This document shows positions 25,054 to 36,349 of a DNA stretch of 64,000 bases, in pieces. Each line of letters opens with the position of its first letter. Positions within the stretch are counted from its first letter, which is position 1. A model generated the notes under the pieces. The model saw nothing but the letters and a program-made list of their open reading frames with translations, did no database searches and was not told the origin of the DNA. Source of the DNA: Acholoe squamosa (Eukaryota > Annelida > Polychaeta > Phyllodocida > Polynoidae); assembly GCA_949317995.1 (NCBI GenBank), contig OX439050.1, positions 47,121,777-47,185,776 on the forward strand, given 5' to 3'. Position numbers and translations under genes: made by a program.

Positions 25054-26179
25054 AACATGATGTCGCCACTGACTATCCTGCTGCCACTTCTGCTGACATC
25101 ACTTCCGGTCGGTGATGCAACAGTTCTGAAATCAAGCAGCCATGGATCCCGTCCAAACATTGTTGTCCTTTTGGTGGATGACCTGGGAATTGGTGACATA
25201 GGTTGCTATGGCAACACAACGTTGGAGACACCACATATTGACAGTTTGGCTCAGGATGATATATCAAGATGGCACACTTCTTGACAGCAGCAGCCTTGTG
25301 CACCCTAGCAGGCTACATTCCTCACTGGACGCTATCCCATTAGGTCAGGTAAGGGATGAACATAGGTTCATAGAGATAGGTAGTTACATATTTTGGTGGT
25401 TATCTCTTTTGGTGGTTATTACTTATAGCATACATCCTCGTCCACGTGTAATTTACTATCAACATAAGCCTATACATAGGCTATCGGTCATTTATCCAAA
25501 GTATTCAAACACAGCGTCTTGTTATTCATTGAGATTTCATTCACACTAAATGAAGTATGAACATATTAGACTTCAAAAGAATTCTTCCTCGTCGTTTTCT
25601 CATTTGAGTTATCTGAATAATATGCAATGGGAAACTCTCATCAAATCCTAAAGTGATACTCAAGTCTCATCTTTTTGAATTCCCTTGAATGGTTCAACAG
25701 ACGCATTCTTATATTATCTGTGTGTTCCACAATGTTACTCTTGTTTTACTTTTGTTTTCTTTATGTATGGGTGGCATCCACGATAATGTGGTGACGTTGT
25801 ACAGCTGGTCTACCCCCTGCAGAGGTCACCTTTGCTGAGCTACTCAAAGAGGCCGGATACACCAATGCGTTCATAGATAAGAGGGAGAAATGCTTTGAGA
25901 GCCAGAAGCAGTGTCTTGACAAGTTGATTTAGCTGTCCCTAAGGATGACCTATAAACCATCAGCATAATGCGATGATCAAAATCCATATAAGAAATATAA
26001 ATATATACCATATGTAAAAATATAGTATGCAATAAAATTCAGGAACCTCCATGAAGTCAGGGTGTGCGTTATAGGCGAGGATATCATACAATAGAAAAGA
26101 AAAGAAAATGCTAAGAATTAGGCCCCAGATTTCTCACAAATTTCTATTCCCATATAGTTCAAGGCAAGTGGCACCAGGG

Positions 26180-27160
26180 CCCTGTTGCTCCAATACTTAC
26201 ATACATGGACTTGCGTTAATGCAAGTATGAGAAAAAGTTGCAAGTATGCTCAGAAAAACAGTCTCAAAATGTAATCACCTGGTGATGGATAATTTCCAAT
26301 TTATTTACGCTAACACAACTATGACATTAGAGACAGTATAGTAAGTGATAATAGGGGTAATCACCAAAAATTTGCAAAGTTGTGAGTAGGGCACAAAGTT
26401 GCTTTAACGCAAGTCCATCATTCATATAAGTAGTAGTATAAGTTGGTGATTTTAATCTGGTTATTAGTACCATACTAGTAACTTTTAGTATACTTGCAAG
26501 TTTTGTACTAGCAAGTGGGGCATACTTGCAGGAAATTCTAGGACAAAGATTTTGGTGTCCTAATTTTTTTATATTCATAACAACAGGGTATACATGTTAT
26601 TTAGGGAGTGATCATTTTTTAACAACAGGGGGGGCTGGTGGGTTTGAGGGGGGGGTCAGAATTTTTTCAACCCCTTGACCTCTGTTGGGGGGTCAAAATA
26701 ATTTCACCTGTTTTCAGTGGAAAACCCCGCACGTTACTATAGGCTAAATGGGGATGTTCGCGCGCGATTTTTGTCCCTTATGGGGGGGTTGAAAAAATTT
26801 TACCCCCTCGAGAGGGGGGGTCGAAATCTTTTTCGCGCGTCCGTGCGCAAACCCGCCAGCCCCCCCTGTTGTTAAAAAATGATCACTCCCTTAATTGTCA
26901 ATTAATGTAATAATTTTGATATCAAAGGGTATGGTGTGACTGGCTTAGGCAATTATATATTTATTTTTGTAACTTTTAATCAGAATGTTGGACTTGGTTT
27001 TTTTAAGTCATATTTTCTGCAAGTACACACTTGCTATTAGGGGGACTCAATTTGCAAGTATGAAAAAGGGAAATTGGCAAATAGCCTACTTGCAGCATTT
27101 TCATACTCACGGAAACACAATCAATGTAATAACCACTAGTCACTATTGGAGCAACAGGCC
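26180..27160. mobile_element. Foldback element inserted in sulfatase exon 3
   Basis: The ends are inverted: 'cctgttgctccaatac' on the left, 'tattggagcaacagg' on the right. Subterminal inverted words include 'acttgcaagtatg'-type repeats. It splits the GKWHQG|LHRDW coding sequence. The six bases ccaggg occur on both sides (26174-26179 and 27161-27166) and look like a target duplication; removing one copy and the element restores the reading frame. The ends are uncertain by a few bases. A Harbinger-like MITE is nested inside at 26604-26890. Confidence 0.8.
26604..26890. mobile_element. PIF/Harbinger-like MITE (copy 3), nested
   Basis: Left end 'gggagtgatcattttttaac', right end 'gttaaaaaatgatcactccc', flanked by TTA at 26601-26603 and 26891-26893. 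The subterminal G and C runs match copies 1, 2 and 4. It sits within the foldback element of exon 3, so it arrived later than that element. Confidence 0.88.
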
Positions 27161-28452
27161 CCAGGGGTTGCACCGTGACTGGGTTGGTGACAACTATCAT
27201 AATCGCCTACAACAGGGTTTTGACTACTGGTTTGGAATACCCCTCACAAACCTTAAGGACTTAGATGGTGAAGAGAAACCTGTTTTAGAGCTTGCATTTC
27301 CAAGTTTCCGATTCTATGTCAACCTAACTACCCTAGCTGGGCTCCTTGCCATGGCCTTCCTATGGCAGAAGAACATCCTTGGATTGAATGTGTGCTTAAG
27401 TTTTGCCACATGCATCATAGTCTTACCTCAGATTCCAATTATACTTGACTCTAATATGAAGCTCTGGAACAGCATGTTATACAGAAACTATGACCTTGTG
27501 GAACAGCCAATCAGATTTGAGCGGATGACAGAGCGCCTGGTGGCAGAGGGAGTGGAATTCCTAGAGTCAAGACAAGAGGATAGAAAACCATTCCTACTTG
27601 TCATGTCCTTCCTTCAGGTGCACACAGTCCTTCATGCAGGCCCTAAGTTCCAGCGGGCCAGCAAACATGGTGCTTATGGGGATGAGGTAAGTCATGTACA
27701 ATGTTATGTATACAAAAAATCTATATCCATGGTGGTCTGTTAGAAATGATACATCGTGGTAAAGCACTTAGCTTGTCAGGTAATTGGCACATGACAGCTG
27801 ACTTAAATAAGAGAGCCCTTAGGCAGTAGCTTATACAAATACAAATGTGAACTAGTGAATGGAAAAGTGTGCACAGTTACCCAAAGTGAATACATTCATC
27901 ACTCATGTCTGAATATGTAACACAATTTAATGAGGATATATCTAGAGGTGCAGGTACCACAAATGCCGAAAAATGTAAAAAAAACAAAAACAAAAAAAAC
28001 AAAAACCGAGTGAAAAGGACCACACAGATAATGCAAACGCTAGTGTCAACCTAGTGGAGCTTTGGCAATGTACCTCCGAAAAAAGGTTTTCAAATATTGA
28101 AAAATCAATTGATATTTGATCTATTGATAAAAGGAAAAGTAATGGAAATTGGGATAACACTCATGGAGTGTTTTAGAGGGTTTATGATTATATACACGAT
28201 TCTTAGCAGAATGAAGTGTCTTATTCAATATTGAGTGCATTTTTCATTAGCTATGTATGCCAGGTGACGGAGATGGACTGGAGTGTGGGGGAGATTTTGA
28301 ATGTCTTGGATAGACTAGGTATGCATGATGTCACCCTGGTATTTTTCCACATCAGACCATGGAGGGCATGTGGAGGAACGTGGGAAAGGGGGGGGGCGAC
28401 AGGGAGGCCACAATGGGGTATACAGAGCTAAGTCTATGTTTGTGATAGGTGC

Positions 28453-28613
28453 TACACTCTCAGCCCCAATTGTAAATGGGCAGTAGCTTGCCCTGTACTG
28501 AGTACACGGCAAGCTACTGTATGGTCCTTAGATTTGTACTAACAGCAGCTCCTACTGTTTTCCAAAGATATAAGCAATGTACTGTAAATAGCTGGGCACA
28601 GTCTGACAGTGTA
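28453..28613. mobile_element. Small MITE, 'ACACTSTCAGCCC' family (copy 3)
   Basis: Left 'acactctcagccccaattgt', right 'cagtctgacagtgt'. It lies in the intron after exon 4 of the broken sulfatase. The middle contains an inverted pair 'cagtagcttgcc' / 'ggcaagctactg'. Confidence 0.78.
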
Positions 28614-29130
28614 CATGTAGATGCAATACAATGTATTATGGGCATGTTCTATCATGAATCTGTCACTGCATGGGTGCACTGCTCGGTTGTAAAAATGAAG
28701 GAGTCATGTTAAATTATAATGTTTTATCTTGTATGAAAGAGGATAACAATTTAAGAGTTTTCTTGTTGAGAAGAAAGTGTATTCCCTTTGAAATTCCCCT
28801 AGGGTGATTAGGAATGGCCACAAATTGAAAAGACTGCCCCAAACTCACATGATTCCATCTGTCTGTATTATTCCATCCAATCAGGTGGCAAGGCCCAGGG
28901 TGGCATGGATGGAGGAGTGCGTGTCCCAGCAATCATCAGATGGCCAGGCCATGTGATTCCAGGGACACAAGTCAATGTACCCCTCAGCAATATGGACTTC
29001 CTACCTACAGTAGCTGAGCTGGCTGGAGTGCTTCCTCCTACTGACAGGATAATAGATGGTGTCAGTATATTGCCACTGAATACAGGAGAGGTAACAGAGA
29101 TAGCTGGGAGGGACTACCTTATACACTATT

Positions 29131-30018
29131 ATACCACGATTTCTGGGTTACACAGTGCTTTTTGGTGGCTATTCCCATACACATATCTGTCGATATTGCA
29201 CACCCTATAGGCTGTAACATCAATTTTGTAAGGCGTGCGGTTATCCATGGATAACCTGCACTGCACGCCTCTCATGTCCTTCCATGTCATATGTTACATG
29301 TTAAAACCAACAGGCTATTTCATTGCCAAGGTAGGTCCTTAGTCCAACTCCCTATGCAGTGCGCCACAGGGACCGACGAGAAATGCTCGGTTCGAACCAG
29401 GTCTTGCTATGATACAAAGCTGTGTGCACTGTCGCTGTCCGCTGCCGGGCGAGGAGGTGTATTTAGTATAGAAAAGTAACAGCGAGACGCGTTTGGAGGA
29501 GGAGACGTGGTGGTCTAGCGGTTAGCGCCTTGCACTCAGCCGCGTGAGGTATGCGGTTCGAGCCCCGGTCTGGGCGCATCTTTTTTTGCTGTGTGCGCTG
29601 TCACTGTCCGCTGCCGGGCGAGGAGGTGTATTATACACAAACATAACAGTGAGACGCATTCAAAGCTTTAGCTGTCCGCTGCCGGGCGACGAGGTGTATG
29701 TACCAATCGTGTACAAACACTATTTTTCGCTGTGTGCCGCTGCCAAGCCTAGCCGAGACCGGGGCTGTCGCTGTCCACTGCCGGGTGCCGAGGTGTATGT
29801 ACCAATCGTGTACACACAATGGCTGGCATCGAGTCCCGGGGAGGGGGAATAATTTTTGTTTTCAACTTGAATTTATTGGTATTATATTGATTATTTATTG
29901 GTTTCGTGGTATAAAATAATGTGTGTTAGTGAAGGATAATGACATGAGGCCGTAGGCTGAGTGTTATTAGCCTTCGCTAACACACACTCATCATGAGTTA
30001 TCCATTGGTTACTTGTTC
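29131..30018. mobile_element. tRNA/hairpin composite element (copy A) inserted in sulfatase exon 5
   Basis: Begins 'ataccacgatttctgg' and ends 'ccattggttacttgttc'. It interrupts ...YLIHY|C...IHAVRF of the sulfatase frame, with ATT on both sides as a candidate 3-bp duplication. Inside: a minus-strand tRNA-like head (about 29325-29390), a plus-strand tRNA-like head at about 29505-29575 with box A 'tggtctagcggttagcgcc' and box B 'ggttcgagccc', repeated 'gctgtccgctgccgggcgag' words, an internal 'tttcgtggtataa' that inverts the start, and a terminal hairpin. Non-coding. Confidence 0.75.
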
Positions 30019-30080
30019 ATTGCAGTGATCGTATACATGCTGTTAGGTTCAATCCTGATAGAGGTATGTTTATTCCTTGT

Positions 30081-31061
30081 TATACCACGATTTCTGGCTT
30101 ACACAGTGCTTTTTGGGGTCTATTCCCATCCACATATCTGTCGATATTGCACACCCTATAGGCTGTAACATCACTTTTGTAAGGCGTGCGGTTATCAATG
30201 TAAGGCGTGCGGTTATCCATGTAAGGCGTGCGGTTATCCAGGATAACCGCACGCCTCTCCCATGTCACATGTCACATGTTAAAACCCACGAAATTTTCCA
30301 GGCCAGGGTAGGGATCGAACCTGCAGTCTCACATCCCAAATCCAACTCCTTATGCTCTGCGCCACAAGGACTGACGAGAAATGCTCGGTTCGAACCACGT
30401 CTCGATATGATACAAAGCCGTGTGCGCTGTCGCTGTCCGCTGCCGGGCGATGACGTGTATTATACACAAACATAACAGTGAGACGTGCTTGGAGGAGGAG
30501 ACACGGTGGCCTAGCGGTTAGCGCCTTGCGCTCAGCCGTCAGAGGTACATGGATCGCGCCCCGGTCCGGGCGCATCTTTTTTCGCCGTGTGCGCTGTCGC
30601 TGTCCGCTGCCGGGCGAGGAGGTGAATTCTACACAAACATAACAGCGAGACGCATTGAAATCTTTTTTCGCCGTGTGCGCTGTCCGCTGCCGGGGGAGGA
30701 GGTGTATTCTACACAAACATAACAGCGAGACGCATTGAAATCTTTCGCCGTGTGCCGCTGCCAAGCCTAGCCGAGACGGGCGCTGCCACTGTCCGCTGCC
30801 GGGGGAGGAGGTGTATGTACTGATCGTGTACACACAATGGCTGGCATCGAGTCCCGGGGAGGGGGAATAATTTTTATTTTCATCTTGAATTTATTGGTAT
30901 AATATTGATTATTTATTGGTTTCGTGGTATAAAATAAGTAGTCAATGGATAACTCATGACTTGTGGGGGTTATCGACGATAATAACACTCGGCCTACGGC
31001 CTCGTGTTATTATCCGTCGATAACCCCCACGCGTCATGAGTTATCCATTGGTTACTTGTTC
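30081..31061. mobile_element. tRNA/hairpin composite element (copy B) in the following intron
   Basis: Same order of modules as copy A: 'tataccacgatttctggctt' start, 'aaggcgtgcggttatcc' repeated three times with an inverted match 'ggataaccgcacgcct', minus-strand tRNA-like head at about 30300-30372, plus-strand tRNA-like head at about 30499-30574 (box A 'tggcctagcggttagcgcc'), and repeated 'ctgtccgctgccggg' modules. The end is a hairpin of about 110 bp at 30941-31052 ('ggataactcatgac' ... 'gtcatgagttatcc'). No clear target duplication. Confidence 0.75.
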
Positions 31062-31626
31062 AATAGCTTCAATTTTAACACTCTGTAAATTATCTCATAC
31101 TCACATGATATATACCATACAGCAGATTAGATTGTGCATGCAAATCACATAACATAAATCACAACCACCAGAGACATGCCTTAAAAGATCTTTGACATGA
31201 CTTAAATGTCCTGCTCTCTCAAAGATATTTCATAACTAGAGTGAAAATGTGTTGTTTTAGCTTGTATTCACAGATGGGGCTGTATGGAAGGTTCGCTACG
31301 CCACACCAAAGTGGCTGCCAGCCACTGAAGGCTGTAAATTTGCCTGTTTCTGTGGTGAGTCTCACAACACCTTTCATGAAACACCACTAGTTTTTGACAT
31401 GACAGCAGACCCAAGAGAATCCCAGCCTTTGCCCGCCGATGATCTTAATACAAAGTGCATTATCAAAGATACCGATGATGCCATTAGACATCATCAGAAG
31501 AGTTTAGAGAAAGTGGACTTGCAGCTGGCTCAATCAAGAGCATTTTTCAGACCATGGTTGATGCCTTGTTGTGATTTCCCATATTGTAATTGTAAAGATG
31601 ATAAACAATACAAATACAAAACATGA

Positions 31627-32085
31627 AAAGAAGATTTACTATAGTTTGCTGCTGTCTAAGATGAAGAAACTTTTAAATCATCTGCAAGTATGTATTTTTA
31701 ATCAATAATCATGTCCATGGATAGTGGTCTGGGTTAAGTGTTCTGCCCTGCATGTATGGAATTCTTTTCTTTCAAAATGTCTCTGGGGCCATAACCCCCC
31801 CTCTCCCAAACCCTTTAAAAATTCAAAATGCTGCACTTGCAGTACTTAGAATTGCCAATGCACACTGATTGTTGGGTTTTGCTAACCATAGTCATGTTGC
31901 TTATGATCCCCCTGTAGATGACAAAGTGAAAGCATAGAAATATCATACAAATGATTTTAATATTGAAGACGGTCTATACATCTTTATACCCCCAATTAGT
32001 TAATTTCTGTAAGTCATTGAAATAACTAGGTCCAAAAGACACATATCTTGTGAAGACACATCTCAAGGGGATATCCATTACCTTT
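31627..32085. other. 3' flank of the broken sulfatase
   Basis: No gene found. AT-rich sequence with no distinct repeat end. Confidence 0.4.
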
Positions 32086-32338
32086 GTAGTGGTCAGCGGA
32101 AAATGTCATGGAGAAACCGGAACTCGAACCCGGGACCCTCCAACTTCGAAGCGGAAGCTCTACCCCTGAGCTACTTCCCCTGGCCTGACATTCTCTACCT
32201 TCCAACTACACCTGGATTGGTATGATACACACACTAGGGGGCCATGATTACCTGGTACCGAGCTATCTAGAGATCTCCCTCGCAAGGCGGGACCACTCGG
32301 TATCTCCACTAGGTATGGGGAATTACTGCCCCTACACT
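32086..32338 (-). repeat. tRNA-derived SINE-like unit (copy 1)
   Basis: On the minus strand a 71-nt tRNA-like head at 32110-32180 starts 'ggggaagtagctcaggggta' (good box A), has 'gggttcgagttcc' (box B), and closes with a 7-bp acceptor stem (GGGGAAG with TTTCTCC, including G-T pairs). The anticodon arm is weak. A tail of about 150 bp without coding capacity lies on its left-coordinate-high side. A near-identical unit recurs 518 bp to the right. Confidence 0.7.
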
Positions 32339-32603
32339 CCTCCCCATCAGCTTCAACCACCATCCACTAGCACCTGGCATTCCCCCTCAAACCAGTTACC
32401 TGGAAATTGAGGCTTTATCAAGCAGTGTTGGGGCACTCCTGACTTCCCAGTGGATGTACCAGTACAATTACCAGATTGGTCGAAGCGTCATCTGTATCAT
32501 ATCGGCCCAGTTCCCGAGTCCTCAATCCATGATTGCGTTAAGATACAGGGTTCCCGTACCTTCAATCCGTGATTGCGTTAGGATGCTTGGTTTCTCCACC
32601 AAT

Positions 32604-32856
32604 GTAGTGGTCAGCGGAAAATGTCATGGAGAAACCGGGACTCAAACCCGGGACCCTCCAACTTTGAAGCGGAAGCTCTACCCCTGAGCTACTTCCCCTG
32701 GCCTGACATGCTCTACCTTCCAACTACACCTGGATCGGTATGATACACACACTAGGGGGCAGTGATTACCTGGTACCGAGCTCTCTAGAGATCTCCCTCG
32801 CAAGGCGGGACCACTCGGTATCTCCACCAGGTATGGGGAATTACTGCCCCTACACC
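32604..32856 (-). repeat. tRNA-derived SINE-like unit (copy 2, direct repeat)
   Basis: Direct repeat of 32086-32338 with few substitutions. The tRNA-like head is at 32628-32698. The box B is changed (gggttTgag), which breaks the invariant C, so this copy is unlikely to be a tRNA gene. The spacer also contains a smaller duplication around 'ccatgattgcgttaagatac' / 'ccgtgattgcgttaggatgc'. Confidence 0.7.
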
Positions 32857-33788
32857 TTGATTAACTATTGTAAGTGGTAAAGAATTACCTCCTACCCGGG
32901 TATATATAGGGAAAAAAGTTATATTCAGCACGATTATCAGAGGTTATTAACAGTTTGGCAGTACTATTTGTCTATGTGTGATAAGTGTTGAGGCTGTCTT
33001 ATTGGGTAGCAAACTTTGTACCACCATAGTATAAAGTGCATCCTATATGTAAACCACATCTAGAGTGTCTAAATGTTGTCCAAAAAATAAAAATGTCTAA
33101 AAAGCTCTTGTTCTACTCAATGGTTACTTTTCTCGAGTACATAACATCTGACTGTACCTGCATGGAACTGTTTCAATGAATAAATACCAACAATTAATTA
33201 AATTGACCGTGTCTGGTTTTGTGTGATATTCCAACTATAGTATTACTTTTTTCAAATTTCAAAAAGTTATGTGTAAACCTTGGACCCCGTACCCCCCCCC
33301 CCTGGACTCCCTGTGGGGTTCGGATGGGAGGGTAATGAAAGGTCTTGGATTCCCCATTGTGGATCACGGCAGAACTAATATCCCTATGATATTCCAAAAT
33401 TTATTCGGATGAATAGCACACGTACCTATGTTATGATCTGTATCATATATCTTATACATTTGTATTTGATGACTCCAACTTCAACATCTACACAAAGTAA
33501 ATCCTTACATAGAAAAAAAAACCAGTCAAAACATCCAAATAATCTCACTGATGCATGGCTAACAATGAACAACTTATGCCAGTCACATTGACCACGACTT
33601 TGGAAAGGTCGTGTGGTGTTGCCTTTACACACCAGGTGGCAGCATGCATTTTTGCAGAAGGACCTTTATGGTGGTTGTGTACTAATCAGAAACGCCGCGG
33701 CATGGGCGTACGAGTACCCTTATGCCCACCATAGACCCACAAGTGGCTTAAACCACAAGTTTTTTTTCCAAAGATTTGCTCAGAAAAG

Positions 33789-34114
33789 CAGGGGCGTAGG
33801 AAAAGGGGGATATAGAATATAGGAGGAGGGGCCTGGGGTGTGTCTGGGCCCCCCACCAAATTTGCCAAGAATTCATGATAAATTGGATAAGAAGCTAAAA
33901 ATTTCATATCAAATTAGATTACTATGTTAATAGGATAGGGGAAAATTAAGGCCTGAGGCTCAAATCAGATCTAAAATTCACCAAAAATTATCTTTCTATG
34001 CAAATTCTACATAGGTATGTATAGGCGTCATCACTCTTGAGCCGACAATTTAAGGTGGTCGCGGTGGACCTGCAGCTGGGCCCCGCCAATGAAGATTTGC
34101 TTCCTACGCCTTTG
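33789..34114. mobile_element. 'CAGGGGCGTAGGAA' foldback repeat (copy 2)
   Basis: Starts 'caggggcgtaggaaaaggg' and ends 'gcttcctacgcctttg' (inverted). The body holds 'gggccccccaccaaatttgc'. Same family as 10634-10796 and about 60278. Confidence 0.7.
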
Positions 34115-34996
34115 TAAAAGAGGTCTTAAGAAGAGCGTAAGGGTCAATTTTAGCCTATTTTCACTCAATGAGAATGACCATCATTGTGTATCGACACTCT
34201 TTAGGCCATGACAACAATTTAAAATTCCCATGCAGCAGTAAGCAAATCGCCTTCGTTATTATTTTGCAATTATTTTGGTTATTAAATTTTGAAAATTGAC
34301 CAAGAAATAAACATTTTAGAGCTAAATCTTGTAGGAAAAGCTGTCAAAAAAGCAAGCGTTTAAGTTCTCTGTTTTGAGCTGACATACGGGAACGTGGCAT
34401 ACGGGATATTGTATGCCATGCCCGTGGGCATACAGGCCTCATTGCTGTAGAGATAGGATTCTGTATGCTTTATTGTTAGAGGTAGAATAACACACGCGGT
34501 TCTATGGATGTCAAAATGACGGTACATTTTAGGCGCTATAGCCTATATCTATCTCAGCCTTTCAAAATTTAAGTATCCTGCTTGGCAAAACATACCAAAT
34601 AAAGATTCAAGTATCCTGCTTGGCAAAACATACCAAATAAAGATTGATGAGTTACTAAAGGAACAACATATTATTCTATTAAAATCGAATCCCTTTTTTC
34701 TTTGTAATGATTTTGTGGGCTCTTTCAGTGACAGTGAAGACATTTGAAGAAATGGGGGGGATCTATATACATTGTATTACCTTTACAATGTTTTCATGGT
34801 GGTTCCCTTATATTAATGGCAGTAGGTTTGGTATGAACAGGGCTAAAATATACATTCATTGTGTCTGGAACCCCTGTGTGCCACACTTAATTGGTATTAA
34901 AAGAAAAGACCGCTCTGTTTTATGATGACCTCTTTTGGTAGCCATTGTATTGAAGAAAGAAAAAAAGATTCTGACATACATAACACCATATCCACA

Positions 34997-35133
34997 ACAC
35001 TCTCAGCCCAGCGAGCCGGCTTTACAGTGGAAAGCTTTTTATTGGGCACTACAGGGGGAGTTGATGTATAAGTACAAACACATTGACTTTATTGGGGTTC
35101 TAGAGTAGGTGCTACAATTCAGGCTGAGAGTGT
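34997..35133. mobile_element. Small MITE, 'ACACTSTCAGCCC' family (copy 4)
   Basis: Left 'acactctcagcccagcgagc', right 'caattcaggctgagagtgt'. The interior shares 'gagttgatgtataagtacaa' with copy 1. About 137 bp. Confidence 0.8.
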
Positions 35134-35672
35134 AGCATAAGGCATATCTCCTGCATGGGCATAGTAGTATCTGCTGTATTGCATGACGTCAAAATTAGTC
35201 AAAATGCACCAGATGCTACATTAGGTAGAGGCTAGAGGTAGGTTAAAGGCTGCTGCAAACTTACAAGTTCTCAATTCCAATACTAAGGTGTACATTTTCA
35301 TCATATCATGTAGGATATACCTCACTTGGGTTATCTAATGCTTATTATGAAAGGAAATATTCAAGTACCATAAAAAATAAATGTATGGTTAGCATTTGTT
35401 TGTAGATGAACAGTGCTGTACAGTCAATACTGTGATGCATTTGACTAATTGTGACGTCATACAATGCATCAGATAGGCCTGTTTCTTGCTCTTATAAAGG
35501 CAGATGTGTAACTAAGTATACCAGGGTCATTTTATTCAGTTCAAAACCTACCAAAAGAAGTCATCATGAAAAAAGAGTGGTCTTTTCTTTTAATTGGAAA
35601 TAAACAGGAGGCTGATGGGTTGGCAGCAGGCAAACCAGCAGGGCATTTCAAAATTATATCTATAGCTATATG

Positions 35673-36010
35673 CAAGTGTAGACACTAACGCTGGCCCGGT
35701 GGCCAATGACCAGTAGTTTTAGGTGCTGGTCAGTGATTTTTAAAAAAAAAACAACCTTCCTACTGGCCCGGGTGGCCAGTGGACTTTAACCCAACTGAGG
35801 TCAATTTTTGTTGGGCCTGGAGCCTGTACTAATAAAGCCCAAGATATGGCAGACCCCTACTTCGAAAGATGAAACTCTTTATACCCCAAAAGGGGAAAAA
35901 AAGCACATCTTAGAGTTTCACATTTTCAACCTTTTTTTGTTATTTGACATAACACATTTTTCCCATCGAAAAATCCCGGGCCAACAGCTTTAGCTGCGGG
36001 CCAATAGATT
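35673..36010. mobile_element. hAT-like MITE, 'CAGGGGTAGACACTAAC' family (copy 1, right end lost)
   Basis: Left end 'caagtgtagacactaacgct', followed by 'ggcccggtggccaatgacca' and later 'cccgggccaacagctttagc', all shared with the copy at 50009-50394. The right terminus is not present. Confidence 0.65.
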
Positions 36011-36349
36011 TATGGGACGTATGACAGGATTGATTTTAATTTTGCTTTCCACGCCTTTGGGGCCGGGGGTTCATAGGAATGAATATTAGGTCTACATTTA
36101 TCACCCCGGGTCTTGATTCTAATCAATCGAATGTGTGGATTTTCACGGAGAAAGAAATTCCCAATATCAGTGGTGGATATTGACCAGCAGGTGCTGGATA
36201 CAGACTCTAAAATATGAAATAGACATGCACCTGACTGACCAGTTCGTGCACCTGCCTCTCCATAGCTCCAACATCAAAGTCTCCCTGAGAGAACCCACGT
36301 AATACAAACAGATATTGAAATAGATAATCACACTGGATTAAATTTCAAG

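Larger units (their letters stand above)
25054..31626 (+). pseudogene. Steryl-sulfatase paralogue, disrupted
   Basis: Exon remnants: 25054-25348 (ATG 25057), about 25774-25876, 26164-26179 plus 27167-27686, 28264-28427, 28885-29130 plus 30022-30063, and 31274-31626 (TGA). Positions and phases match the intact copy at 11951-16492, and the acceptor just before ATG is shared. Family motifs remain: [20 protein letters not shown] (split), IPLTNLKD, EMDWSVGEIL, GGVRVP-like and a Cys-rich tail. Damage: one base missing in each of three short runs in exon 1 (near 25266, 25304 and 25311), which destroys the CTPSR formylglycine frame; exon 2 lacks a usable acceptor, is frameshifted and has AT in place of the donor GT; one extra base near 28347 in exon 4 and CT in place of its donor; transposable elements inside exons 3 and 5. 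There is no acidic linker. The four small indels fall in homopolymers and could be assembly errors, but the insertions cannot. Little-decayed exons 3 and 6 suggest recent loss. Confidence 0.87.

Noticed and set aside
26985..27140. Upstream part of the 252-codon frame as sulfatase N-terminus
   Set aside because: This part lies in the foldback element; the sulfatase exon resumes only at about 27167.
30077..30833. 132-aa plus and 184-aa minus ORFs
   Set aside because: They lie within the tRNA/hairpin composite element and have no codon signal beyond its internal repeats.
36243..36298. Possible minus-strand exon translating to GDFDVGAMERQVHELVSQ
   Set aside because: It has AG and GT borders, but is very short, has no recognisable homologue, and no connecting exon was found.
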